Positions 30,134 to 39,610 of a stretch of DNA of 61,054 bases are shown here, in pieces. Under the pieces are notes generated by a model, which saw nothing but the letters and a program-made list of their open reading frames with translations, was not told the origin of the DNA and made no database searches. The translations under genes were made by a program, and so were the position numbers. Positions within the stretch are counted from its first letter, which is position 1; each line of letters opens with the position of its first letter. The stretch comes from Gammaproteobacteria bacterium (GTDB taxonomy: Bacteria > Pseudomonadota > Gammaproteobacteria > Pseudomonadales > Azotimanducaceae): NCBI GenBank assembly GCA_009837185.1, contig VXUA01000056.1, positions 1 to 61,054 of the forward strand, read 5' to 3'.

Positions 30134-32476
30134 GTGAATCCACGAGAAACTCCTAAACGTCAATGGGCAAAACAGTATGCTGAACTATTGCTTTCAGCTC
30201 GCTGGATTGTCATCCTAGCCGCGGTAGTTTTGGTGGTCGTGGCATCACTCGGTGTTCTACGGCTCGGCTTTGAGGCTGATTACAAAATCTTCTTTGACGA
30301 AGACAACCCCCAGTTATTAGAGTTAGAGACTCTGGAATATACCTATGGAAAAAACGAAAACGTCGCGTTCCTAATCGTACCCGATGACGGAAATGCTACG
30401 TCTGAAAATGCGTTGTCGGCAACCGTGTGGCTGACTGATGAGGCATGGAAAACTCCCTACTCAAGACGCGTCGATTCCCTTGCGAACTTTCAATACACGA
30501 CCGCAGATGGAGACGATTTATACGTTAGAAATCTGATCGAACCGGAGGAAATATCTCTCCCAAGGACTCAGGATCATGTACGTTCCATTGCTCTATCAGA
30601 TCCGCGTATTGAAGGTAGCATCCTGGCGCGAAACGGAGATGTCACCGTCGTAAACGTCACAGTTGAGCTGCCACAACTATCTGGTACTGACCTGTTAGAA
30701 CCTGTAGCTGAAGTCGCTAACTTTGCGCGAGAGCTTGCGGAGAAAACAGAAGAACGTTTTTCCAACCTAGATATTCGAGTTGTTGGCACGATTATGGTTA
30801 ATCAAACTTTTGTGGCGGCATCTCTTGATAGCCAACTGATATTCTTCCCCGCGAGCCTTCTACTGATGGCACTGATCTTAGGTGTGCTCACCCGTGGCAT
30901 GTCTGGTGTGTTCGCGACCGGTATGGTCATGGTATTTTCTGTTTTAGTCTCTATGGGTATAGGAGGTTGGTTTGGACTACCATTTTCACCACCATTAATG
31001 CCGGTACCTACGATCGTTCTGATGATCGTGGTCGCGAACTGCGTGCACCTCCTGGTTACTACGCAGAATCGAATGCGAGCTGGCGACTCCAAGCACGACG
31101 CGCTCGTCGAGTCGATTCGTTTGAACCTACACCCTGTGTTCTTAGCAAGTCTAACGACGACGCTAGGCTTCCTAAGCATGAATTTTTCCGAGGTTCCGCC
31201 GTACCGACATCTAGGCATGTTTGTCGCGTTTGGTATCATGGTGTCGTTCGTCCTGTCTGTTACTTTCTTGCCAGCAGTTTTATCGATTCTGCCGTTTGGC
31301 GCACTTAAAGAAAATCAAAAGTCCCATGCCTTTTCTATGAAAAGCTTAGCGGACTTCGTACTTCGATATCGAAATGTATTGTTCTGTATATGGTTAATCG
31401 TCGTACCTGCGATGATTCTCGCAATCACTCGTAACGACTTGAACGATGTCTTAGTTCACTTCTTTAACAAAAACGTCGAATTTCGTCAGGACACAGATTT
31501 AATGGACGAGCGTTTGAGTGGCAACACCCTGCTTGAATACTCGTTAGAAGCTAAGTCGGCCGGAGGAGCTACCGATCCGAATTTTCTACAAGATGTGGAA
31601 AACTTTGCAGAGTGGTACCGTAATCAGCCTGCGGTGCGACACGTGGCGACGATTACGGACACTTTTAAACAACTCAATAAGAGTATGCACGGCGACGATC
31701 CGGCCATGTACCAGATTCCGGATAGTCAAGAATTAGCCGCCCAATACCTCCTACTCTATGAACTTTCTCTTCCTCAAGGGTTAGATCTAAATAATCAAAT
31801 TGATCGATCCCGTACCGCGACTAGAGTCTCGGTGTCTGCAGAGACGTTGAATTCCAAAGAGCTGCTCGATGTACACGCGCGGGCAAAAACATGGTTGCAA
31901 GAAAACGCACCACACGTTGCTGGAGTCTCAGGCACGGGACCATCTACACTGTTCGCTTACATCGGTCAACGCAACATTCAGACTATGCTAATTGGTACGG
32001 TAATCGTGCTTCTCGCAATTTCTGCTATTCTCTTGGTCGCATTACGATCGTTCCGAATCGGTTTAGTTAGTATTGTTCCTAATTTGACACCCGCGATTAT
32101 CGGATTCGGGGTGTGGGGCTTGACCGTCGGACAGGTCGGACTTGCATTATCGGTAGTTGTGGCGATGACTATAGGGATTGTCGTAGACGACACTGTGCAC
32201 TTTCTGGGTAAGTATCTCCGCGCCCGTCGAGAGTTAAATTACGACCCTGAATCTGCTGTACGATACGCGTTCGACACTGCAGGTCGAGCCCTTCTAACGA
32301 CAACGCTTGTACTAGTAGCTGGGTTCTTGATTTTCGTGTTTTCGCCGTTCGTCCCAACGGCGCAGGTGGGCATCTTGACAGCATTGATCATCGGTTTTGC
32401 GCTCATCGCTGACCTTACACTCCTACCAACACTGTTGCTGTGGGTTGACCGCGATGGTAAGCGTGTTCGAGAATAA
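30134..32476 (+). CDS. RND/MMPL-family transporter
   Basis: Inner-membrane transporter of 780 residues with a GTG start. Layout is typical of MMPL/HpnN-like RND proteins: TM1 at about 24-44, a periplasmic domain to about 230, a sterol-sensing-like bundle of helices (about 230-400), a second periplasmic domain, and a final bundle (about 625-775). The Asp pair in MTIGIVVDDTVHFLGKY (about residues 676-692) is the proton-relay region of this class. These proteins move lipids and hydrophobic compounds. It is the first gene of the peptide export operon, and its likely periplasmic and outer-membrane partners are encoded at 55517-57594. Confidence 0.8.
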   Translation: MNPRETPKRQWAKQYAELLLSARWIVILAAVVLVVVASLGVLRLGFEADYKIFFDEDNPQLLELETLEYTYGKNENVAFLIVPDDGNATSENALSATVWLTDEAWKTPYSRRVDSLANFQYTTADGDDLYVRNLIEPEEISLPRTQDHVRSIALSDPRIEGSILARNGDVTVVNVTVELPQLSGTDLLEPVAEVANFARELAEKTEERFSNLDIRVVGTIMVNQTFVAASLDSQLIFFPASLLLMALILGVLTRGMSGVFATGMVMVFSVLVSMGIGGWFGLPFSPPLMPVPTIVLMIVVANCVHLLVTTQNRMRAGDSKHDALVESIRLNLHPVFLASLTTTLGFLSMNFSEVPPYRHLGMFVAFGIMVSFVLSVTFLPAVLSILPFGALKENQKSHAFSMKSLADFVLRYRNVLFCIWLIVVPAMILAITRNDLNDVLVHFFNKNVEFRQDTDLMDERLSGNTLLEYSLEAKSAGGATDPNFLQDVENFAEWYRNQPAVRHVATITDTFKQLNKSMHGDDPAMYQIPDSQELAAQYLLLYELSLPQGLDLNNQIDRSRTATRVSVSAETLNSKELLDVHARAKTWLQENAPHVAGVSGTGPSTLFAYIGQRNIQTMLIGTVIVLLAISAILLVALRSFRIGLVSIVPNLTPAIIGFGVWGLTVGQVGLALSVVVAMTIGIVVDDTVHFLGKYLRARRELNYDPESAVRYAFDTAGRALLTTTLVLVAGFLIFVFSPFVPTAQVGILTALIIGFALIADLTLLPTLLLWVDRDGKRVRE

Positions 32477-32542
32477 CTGCTGAAAACCCCACCCATTAAA
32501 ATTTACTTGTTCGCTTTTTTTGCGAGGTAACGAAGTAGCAAC

Positions 32543-33091
32543 GTGTTTAACAACCCCCTTGAGTCCTTTCACAACACTGTTGCCGAAGCGAAAGCAGAAC
32601 GGGAACAACTTGACCGACTGTTAACCGTATCTTCTCCCCGAGAACTCTTACTGTTAGTTCTCGTGTTAGTACTACTAGCCGCTCTCGTCGTTTGGCTAGT
32701 GTTCGGTGTTCTTGACCGGAACATTGCAACGAACGCTACCATGCTTGAGCATTCAGTTTCTGCCGACAAGTTACATAAAGTAGTTCGAATGGAAGCATTG
32801 TTGCGTACCGAATTTGGCCCAGCCGTCAAGACTGGTATGCCTGTAAAGATTAAACCGGTAAAAGATCAAGGAAACCCGACGACAATAAAAGGATATGTTC
32901 GATCGATTCTGTCTTTAGATTTATCAGAGGAGTTTTCTGGTGAGGCTAGTAACCCACTAACGACCAAACTGTTTCAGATTACCGTCAACCCAGAAGCCGA
33001 TCTTTCATCGTACGAAGGCTCTGAGTGTCGTCTGATCATCCAACTTGGACGACAGTCCCCACTTCAGTTGATCGGAAGAAATCTGCTTTAA
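32543..33091 (+). CDS. Mini HlyD-like NHLM secretion adaptor
   Basis: GTG start, 182 residues: a soluble helix, one membrane helix (ELLLLVLVLVLLAALVVWLV, about residues 33-52), then a beta-rich periplasmic part (MPVKIKPVKDQGNPTTIKGY and following). The position directly before the C39 transporter, with its stop 1 base before that gene's ATG, matches the NHLM bacteriocin secretion protein (HlyD-like membrane fusion protein). It is much shorter than usual adaptors and lacks the lipoyl/coiled-coil hairpin, so it may only bridge the transporter and another periplasmic component. Confidence 0.6.
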   Translation: MFNNPLESFHNTVAEAKAEREQLDRLLTVSSPRELLLLVLVLVLLAALVVWLVFGVLDRNIATNATMLEHSVSADKLHKVVRMEALLRTEFGPAVKTGMPVKIKPVKDQGNPTTIKGYVRSILSLDLSEEFSGEASNPLTTKLFQITVNPEADLSSYEGSECRLIIQLGRQSPLQLIGRNLL

Positions 33092-33092
33092 T

Positions 33093-35303
33093 ATGGCTTT
33101 ACACTCTACTCAGACTGCAAGCCAAGAGTCTGTTTTCCGTTCAAAAAAGCAAAAGATAACTACTCCGGTTCTTCTGCAAATGCACGCTACGGAATGTGGT
33201 GCTGCGTGTTTAGGCAGTGTGTTAGCTTACTTCGGACGTTGGATTCCACTCACGCAATTGCGTGAAAAGTGTGAGGTTAGTCGAGACGGAAGCAGCGCAG
33301 CAAGTATTGTTCGAGCAGCTCGGCATTTTGGCCTTGACTGTAAGGGGCTAAGCGTAAAGGCCGATCTGTTAAAAAACCTTACTTTGCCACTTATCCTGTT
33401 CTGGCAGTTTAGTCACTTTGTCGTGCTAGAGGGTATTACGGAACGACACTTTTATTTAAACGATCCAGCTTCAGGAAGACGGAAACTCACCAGGGACGAA
33501 TTTTTAAAGGGTTATAGCGGAATAGCTCTTCAATTAAATCCTAGTGAAAACTTCACGCCCGGTGGAGAGTGGCCCAACCTGTTTTTACAACTGAAAAGTT
33601 TTCTCTCTGGAGCATGGCGATTACTTACGGGAGTGTTGGCTTGTGCTGTATTGATGACGCTGTTAGCTCTCGTGATACCGGTGTCGTTGAAAGTATTCGT
33701 GGATGATGTAATGCATCACTTCAGCGCTTGGGTCAGCGTTGTGGGCGCGCTTCTCGCTGCGGGAATATTGATATATGCGTTGACTTGGCTAAAGCACCGA
33801 TTGCTTGAACAACTATCAGTGAGGATTTCGGTGAATGGATACAACGAGAGTTTGACCAAACTCTTACGTTTGCCGCTCGATTTTTTTGAACACCGGCAGG
33901 TTGGCGATTTGACGGATCGAGTGTCCACGATCGATCGAATCGCGAAGAACCTTACGACAGAGTTTCTCGTCCTTCTCATCGATATGGCAATGAGTGTAGT
34001 ACTTCTGATCGCAATGCTACTCTTTAACGTGTTTCTCGCACTCGTCGTTTTGCTGCTCGCTCTACTCCATGGGTCGTTGACCTATTTTTTCAACCGCAAG
34101 CAATCGATTCAAAGCCAAGCGATGAGACGTGAGCAGGGACTACTTCTTGCCATTGGCATGCAGATGCTAAGCCACGCCGAGAACCTTCGCATGACTGGCG
34201 CGGACGATCGTTTTTTTGGTCGCTGGAGCGGGCAACAAGCTCGAGAACTACAAGCTCGTAGAGTGACTTCCGAATTGAGCGCACTTAACTCTGCACTTCC
34301 AGGTCTTATTTCGGTTTGGCGAAGTGCTGCGATCCTAGCAATTGGTGGATTTCTAGTGATTTCTGGTGAAATGACCCTCGGAGTCTTAGTAGGGTTTTAT
34401 TTCTTGGCTGAGCTGTTTTTAGATCCCATCGGCCGCTTTATGGAATTTGCCAATAAACGACAAACTCTCGAAACCGATCTTCAGAGATTACAAGACATTT
34501 CAAATACAACAGAAGACCCGATTTTCAGACGACGAAGCCCAGAATCCGTTTCAATACCTACTTTTAAGGGTAGATTTCAGTTAACAGGCTTAGTTGAATT
34601 GCGCAACGTCACATTTGGGTATAACAAGAGCCGGCCACCCTTGCTCAAAGACTTCAACCTCACGATCAAGCCTGGTCAAAGGGTCGCAGTGGTTGGGTCT
34701 AGCGGATCAGGAAAGTCGACACTGTTGCGCCTTATATCTGGAATTAGTCATCCTTGGTCGGGAGAGATTTTGTTTGATGGTGATTTGCGAGATGAAATTC
34801 CTGAAGAGGTTCTGCGAAGGTCAATATCAGTCGTAAATCAGGAAGCGATGCTCTTTGCCGCGACCGTGCGCGACAACATAACATTGTGGAATCCAGCAGT
34901 TTCCGACGAAATCATAGTCTCCGCAACTCGAGACGCCTGCATTCACCACGACATCTTGGCCCGCCCCCAAGGTTATTCAACAGTAGTCGAGGAAAGCGGA
35001 GCAAATTTCAGCGGCGGTCAGCGACAACGGTTAGAAATCGCCCGGGCTTTGGTAGGTAATCCCACCTTACTGCTACTAGACGAAGCGACGAGTTCTCTCG
35101 ACGCCGCGACCGAAGAATCAGTGGATGACAGCTTAAGACGAAGAGGAGTCACTTGTTTCATAATTGCACATCGCCTTAGTACAGTCCGAGACTGCGACGA
35201 AATCATCGTATTAGAAAAAGGCGCGGTAGTGCAACGTGGTACGCACGACGAGATGATTGCCGACAGAGATGGCACCTACTACAGACTAGTCAGGTCAGGT
35301 TGA
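33093..35303 (+). CDS. NHLM-type ABC exporter with C39 leader peptidase
   Basis: Cuts the leader of a RiPP precursor and exports the product. The N-terminal C39 cysteine protease domain (about 22-150) has C35 in HATECGAACL, H108 in WQFSHFVVLEG and D124 in LNDPASG, the full triad. A six-helix transmembrane domain (about 170-480) and an ATPase domain follow: Walker A VGSSGSGKST near residue 533, signature FSGGQRQRLEIARAL near 640 and LLLLDEATSSLD. The length, 736 residues, is normal. The expected cleavage site, after a small-residue pair, occurs in the precursor encoded at 54884-55135. It overlaps the next ABC gene (TGATG). Confidence 0.92.
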   Translation: MALHSTQTASQESVFRSKKQKITTPVLLQMHATECGAACLGSVLAYFGRWIPLTQLREKCEVSRDGSSAASIVRAARHFGLDCKGLSVKADLLKNLTLPLILFWQFSHFVVLEGITERHFYLNDPASGRRKLTRDEFLKGYSGIALQLNPSENFTPGGEWPNLFLQLKSFLSGAWRLLTGVLACAVLMTLLALVIPVSLKVFVDDVMHHFSAWVSVVGALLAAGILIYALTWLKHRLLEQLSVRISVNGYNESLTKLLRLPLDFFEHRQVGDLTDRVSTIDRIAKNLTTEFLVLLIDMAMSVVLLIAMLLFNVFLALVVLLLALLHGSLTYFFNRKQSIQSQAMRREQGLLLAIGMQMLSHAENLRMTGADDRFFGRWSGQQARELQARRVTSELSALNSALPGLISVWRSAAILAIGGFLVISGEMTLGVLVGFYFLAELFLDPIGRFMEFANKRQTLETDLQRLQDISNTTEDPIFRRRSPESVSIPTFKGRFQLTGLVELRNVTFGYNKSRPPLLKDFNLTIKPGQRVAVVGSSGSGKSTLLRLISGISHPWSGEILFDGDLRDEIPEEVLRRSISVVNQEAMLFAATVRDNITLWNPAVSDEIIVSATRDACIHHDILARPQGYSTVVEESGANFSGGQRQRLEIARALVGNPTLLLLDEATSSLDAATEESVDDSLRRRGVTCFIIAHRLSTVRDCDEIIVLEKGAVVQRGTHDEMIADRDGTYYRLVRSG

Positions 35304-38245
35304 TGGACCAAACCTCAAACCAACGAACGACCGTTTCCGACATTGCGGCACGCTCTACCGTCAGCGTACCCTGTGAGGGCAATTCACCTGTAGTTCTTGA
35401 CGACAACGAGAGCTTTTGGTATGTAGCTAACGGTGCCGTTGATCTCTTTCTTATCGAAACCAAGGACGGGATAGAACAAGCTGCACCGCAACACCTTATG
35501 CGAGTTGAGTCCAAGAGACTACTACCTAGCTTTGTCCCGGATACACAGGACAAAGATGGTAGCACAACTACGCTCGGATTGGTTGCCAAGGGAAAGCCTG
35601 GTACCCGCTTGACCCGCATACCCGTCTCCGATCTCTCCAAAATTTACACATCCGAATTAGCTGAACAAATCGATGGTTGGTTGGCGGCACTAACTCAAGC
35701 CTTGTCTCGGTTCGTCATTCGTTCACCGCGACCGAATGCGCTCATAGAACCCACATCGGAAATTACACTTTCCAAGGGAATAGCGAGTGTTTCTCGTAGT
35801 GTGGTATGGGTATCCGGTGCAACCCAAGGTACGGGCTTATTCATGGACATGGTGGATCCGGCAGAGATAGTCAAAGGAGCGACCGAATCGGCAATTCCTC
35901 TGACCCGTGCAAGCTGGATCTCAATATTTGAAGAGGTAACTATTTCTGGTTACTCTACCGAGACATTAGCACGGGACGGTTCGCTACTAGTTGCACTCGA
36001 GTCTTTTCACCGGATTGCCTTACACATGGAACGACTCAACCGAAGACTTGCAGTGGTCGATGACGCGAACCTCGAACGCGATCGAATTATGAGTCGCCGT
36101 GTCGCCGAAGACGTAGCTAGAACTCGTCTCTTCGATATTTACGACCAGCAAAGAAAGATCGAAGAGCAAGCTACCGACACTGCGCTTGCTAGTGCCCTCC
36201 GGCTTATCGGCCGTAGTTTGGGGATTGACTTCACAATTCCTCGAAGATTGGAATCATTCGAAGAGCCAGTTACCCTAATTGACATTCTCGATGTGTCGAG
36301 CGTGCGAACGAGACGTGTGAAACTCGATTCGGATAGTCGATGGTGGCACAGCGACAGCGCAGTGCTCCTAGCTTTCCGGGCGACTGATAATCAACCAGTC
36401 GTCTTGATACCCGGAATACACGGTCGGTATAACCTGATCGATCCGGTCACTAAAAAGCGTGTGATAACTTCTAGAGCTCGCGCTGCAGAACTGAAAGATG
36501 AAGCTTGGATGTTTTATCAACCATTACCATCGGGTTCGGTCACTTCCTCCAAACTCCTGCGTTTTGCCCTGCGTCGCTCCGGTAAGGACCTGACGCGATT
36601 AGTGCTATCTGGCATCGTGGGTGGATTGGTAAAACTGGTTCCCGCGCTAATGCTTGGACTGGTAGCAAACCATATCGTTGCGGGGGGAAACACAACAGGA
36701 CCACTTTTTATAGTGGCTGTTTTGCTTGCCGCCATTGGACTATTGAGTGTATTTGTCAACCTATTGGAAAACACGGCGATGATGCGTTTTGAAGGCCGAT
36801 CGGCATCGCGATTAGAAGCCGCGTTTTGGGATCGCCTTATGCGACTGCCTTCGGAAATTCTCCATCGTCAACCCAGTGGAGATTTAGCCATGTCGGGAAT
36901 GGCGTTTCAGAATCTGCGAGACGGTTTGCAGAGAGTGGTCGTCAACAGTGTGTTGTCTCTTGTCTTCTTATTACCAGTCTTCGGTGTCGTCTTCTTTTAC
37001 GATGTCGTACTAGGAAGTGTAGTTCTGATATTTAGCGTCGTTGCTCTTTCGATCATGATTTTTTGGGGACTGTGCCAAATTGCACCCTATAGTCGAATGA
37101 TTAGCGCGATCCGTCGGGTGTCAGGGTTATTGTTTGAGATTATCGAAGGTATTTCAAAGCTTCGCGTTGAGAATGCTGAAGGTTCAGCATTTGCCATGTG
37201 GGCTCAAGACTATCGTGACCAAAAACGCGCCGAACTGAAACTTGGTAAGTATGAACGTCATGCACGTGCGTTAGGTGCCGCACTGCCATTCATTGCGGGA
37301 GCGGTTCTGGTGTTTTTCGTGGTCGCGATTGGAGATCGCGACTTTTTAGTTGGTAACTTTTTAATCGTCTTCGCTGTATTCATTGTTTTTCAGCATGCCA
37401 TTGCACGGTTCGGCGAGTCTTTCGGCTTGGTTGCTTCCATGTTGCCTGCACTGAATCAGATACGTTCGATGCTTGCTGCTGACCCGCAAACCAAGACTTT
37501 AGGAGATCCAGTGGAAAGTTTGCATGGAGAAGTCTTGTTTGATCGGATTTCTTTTCGATATACACCAGATAGTCCGCTAGTTCTCACTGACGTTACGATT
37601 CACGCCCGGCCTGGTGAATTCATTGCAATTGCAGGTGAATCTGGTGCGGGGAAGAGTACTCTATTTCGACTTGCAATCGGTCTTGACCGGCCTACCAACG
37701 GAGCAGTCTACTACGACGGTCGTGATTTGCGACACCTGAACTTGAAGCAACTACGACGAAAGATGGGAGTGGTACCTCAGTCAGTGCGACTTCATCCACA
37801 GGACATCTGGGACAATATCGTCGTTCATCACGAAGACCCCAGCACCGAACAAGTGTGGGAAGCAACTCGTTCTGCCAGCGTTGAGCAGGAAATTAGATCA
37901 ATGCCTATGGGAATGATGACAATGGTCGGTGCAAGCGGCTCAGTTCTCTCCGGAGGAGAAAGTCAGAGGATTTCTATTGCTAGGTCATTGTTGGGAAACC
38001 CTCGCATCATATTGTTTGACGAAGCAACGAATTGGCTTGACAACGACAAACAAGCTCAAGTCATGCAGAACTTAGCACTCCTCACCTCAACAAGGATCGT
38101 TATCGCACATCGTCTTTCAACCTTGAAACAAGCTGACCGAATTTACGTCATGCAAGCAGGTAAGGTCGTGCAAAGTGGCACATTCGACGAACTCATCGAG
38201 GTTCAAGGTGTGTTCAAAGAACTGGTAAAACGACAGATAGCGTAG
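35303..38245 (+). CDS. NHLM-type ABC transporter, second ATP-binding component
   Basis: Large (about 980 residues) ABC half-transporter found paired with the C39 exporter in NHLM bacteriocin systems. A long N-terminal regulatory-like region (about 1-400, with a cyclic-nucleotide-binding-like start) precedes the membrane domain (about 415-720) and the ATPase: Walker A AGESGAGKST near 777, LSGGESQRISIARSL near 884, and FDEATNWLDN. The ATG at 35303 overlaps the TGA of the preceding gene. A TTG one codon earlier is also possible. It has no peptidase domain and probably forms a heterodimer with its neighbour. Confidence 0.88.
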   Translation: MDQTSNQRTTVSDIAARSTVSVPCEGNSPVVLDDNESFWYVANGAVDLFLIETKDGIEQAAPQHLMRVESKRLLPSFVPDTQDKDGSTTTLGLVAKGKPGTRLTRIPVSDLSKIYTSELAEQIDGWLAALTQALSRFVIRSPRPNALIEPTSEITLSKGIASVSRSVVWVSGATQGTGLFMDMVDPAEIVKGATESAIPLTRASWISIFEEVTISGYSTETLARDGSLLVALESFHRIALHMERLNRRLAVVDDANLERDRIMSRRVAEDVARTRLFDIYDQQRKIEEQATDTALASALRLIGRSLGIDFTIPRRLESFEEPVTLIDILDVSSVRTRRVKLDSDSRWWHSDSAVLLAFRATDNQPVVLIPGIHGRYNLIDPVTKKRVITSRARAAELKDEAWMFYQPLPSGSVTSSKLLRFALRRSGKDLTRLVLSGIVGGLVKLVPALMLGLVANHIVAGGNTTGPLFIVAVLLAAIGLLSVFVNLLENTAMMRFEGRSASRLEAAFWDRLMRLPSEILHRQPSGDLAMSGMAFQNLRDGLQRVVVNSVLSLVFLLPVFGVVFFYDVVLGSVVLIFSVVALSIMIFWGLCQIAPYSRMISAIRRVSGLLFEIIEGISKLRVENAEGSAFAMWAQDYRDQKRAELKLGKYERHARALGAALPFIAGAVLVFFVVAIGDRDFLVGNFLIVFAVFIVFQHAIARFGESFGLVASMLPALNQIRSMLAADPQTKTLGDPVESLHGEVLFDRISFRYTPDSPLVLTDVTIHARPGEFIAIAGESGAGKSTLFRLAIGLDRPTNGAVYYDGRDLRHLNLKQLRRKMGVVPQSVRLHPQDIWDNIVVHHEDPSTEQVWEATRSASVEQEIRSMPMGMMTMVGASGSVLSGGESQRISIARSLLGNPRIILFDEATNWLDNDKQAQVMQNLALLTSTRIVIAHRLSTLKQADRIYVMQAGKVVQSGTFDELIEVQGVFKELVKRQIA

Positions 38246-38268
38246 CACTCTCTCGTCCGAATACTTCG

Positions 38269-39561
38269 ATGAGTCTTATTAATCGGATTTTTAACAAAGC
38301 TGGTGTAGATAAGAAATTCCGGTCGCGTCTACTGGAAAACCCCAAAGCAGCGATCAATCAGGAATTCGGGCTGCAAATTGCTGAAGATCAAGAGATCGTG
38401 GTGCACGAAGAAACCGATACCACGACGCATTTGGTTCTCCCACCCAAAGACAAGCTGAGCGTCGCTGAACGAGCGGAAGCAAAGACTGGAGCGACTTCTT
38501 TGGAATTTTTGAAGAAAACCATGTACGATCCCGCGCCTCCAAAGCGTGCTACGACTGATCGAACGGAACGTGTATGCTCGGTTCCAGACGATGTGGATTC
38601 GTTCGCACGGGCGGGAAGAGAGAGCATCGTTCGTGGACTCCAATTCCTACGGTCCACGGTGAATGAAAATGGTGCCTGGCATTGCATTCGATTTAATGTG
38701 GGCGATCCAAATATACCTCGACACTTTGAACGACCGCCTTTTATTTCCGCATTCTGTGTACTTGCACTTCAGCGAAGTAAAGAACCCCTGGCTCAGGAGT
38801 TGTGTGCAAAAACCAAAAAATACATAGTCAAAACCATGGAATATCCCGGGTTCTGGAGGTACTATCGCCATCTTCCACTAGATTTGGACAGTAGTTCCTT
38901 ATGCTCGATGGTGATTAACTCTCATCCGTGGATAGGGCTGGGACGAAATTTACCTCGCATGCTGGCAAACCGAGACAACAACGGACTCTTTTTAACCTGG
39001 GTGCTGAGCGAAGAAGAGCCAAGTGTCGTAGCACCCTTTCGAATCGAAGCTGACCCCGTAGTCAACGCGAACGTCATCGCCTATGTCGGTGACGTTCCAG
39101 CGACGAAGAAGGCTCAACAGTGGCTCAAAGAAATGATCGAAAAGGGAACCAACCTCGAAGATGCTTCAAAATGGTACCCGGATCCAGCTTCAATCTACTA
39201 CGCGATTGCGCGGACTACACTTCGAGTGCAACTTGGATCAGAAGAATTTCCTTCATTACTAGCTGAACGAATTCTCAGTCTGAGAGACGAAACTAGCGAA
39301 TTCAAGAATGTTCTACAAGCCGCTCAAGCCGTGGTAGCACTCCATAATGTGGGACAGTTAAACCAATTGAATGTCCAGCAACAAATTGCAAACTTCATTG
39401 ATTCGCAACAAGAGGATGGCAGTTGGCCCGAGTTATTAGCATTTGGCGACCAATCTCTGCGGTTTGGAGTCGTTGGACAAATAGGTCATGGATCAGAGTC
39501 GGTGACTTCTGCGTTTTGCGTCGAAGCACTGGAATGTTTAATGGAAACGCTTAAGAATTAG
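38269..39561 (+). CDS. Proteusin-leader-like domain fused to squalene-cyclase-like toroid
   Basis: 430 residues. Residues about 5-65 align with the leader of the precursor at 54884-55135: shared FR..LL.NPK, an acidic turn, a VHE strand and the LPP end, about 25 of 53 positions identical by eye. The rest (about 100-430) is an alpha-helical repeat protein of the terpene-cyclase/prenyltransferase type, with SRGLQFL-like repeats, PLDLDSSSLCS where class II cyclases have DxDD, and a QW-like QEDGSWPE near the C-terminus. No export-type cleavage site or core follows the leader-like part. It may be an enzyme or a scaffold that recruits leader-binding proteins. It is the last gene of the export operon and is followed by an IS remnant. 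Confidence 0.6.
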   Translation: MSLINRIFNKAGVDKKFRSRLLENPKAAINQEFGLQIAEDQEIVVHEETDTTTHLVLPPKDKLSVAERAEAKTGATSLEFLKKTMYDPAPPKRATTDRTERVCSVPDDVDSFARAGRESIVRGLQFLRSTVNENGAWHCIRFNVGDPNIPRHFERPPFISAFCVLALQRSKEPLAQELCAKTKKYIVKTMEYPGFWRYYRHLPLDLDSSSLCSMVINSHPWIGLGRNLPRMLANRDNNGLFLTWVLSEEEPSVVAPFRIEADPVVNANVIAYVGDVPATKKAQQWLKEMIEKGTNLEDASKWYPDPASIYYAIARTTLRVQLGSEEFPSLLAERILSLRDETSEFKNVLQAAQAVVALHNVGQLNQLNVQQQIANFIDSQQEDGSWPELLAFGDQSLRFGVVGQIGHGSESVTSAFCVEALECLMETLKN

Positions 39562-39610
39562 GAGAGACTTGGTCGATTAGAGTGTCGAGGTTACAATAGT
39601 TAAAAGAAAT

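Noticed and set aside
38269-38470. The N-terminus of the cyclase fusion as a second RiPP precursor
   Set aside because: There is no Gly/Ala cleavage pair followed by a core and stop. The frame continues into a folded enzyme-like domain.
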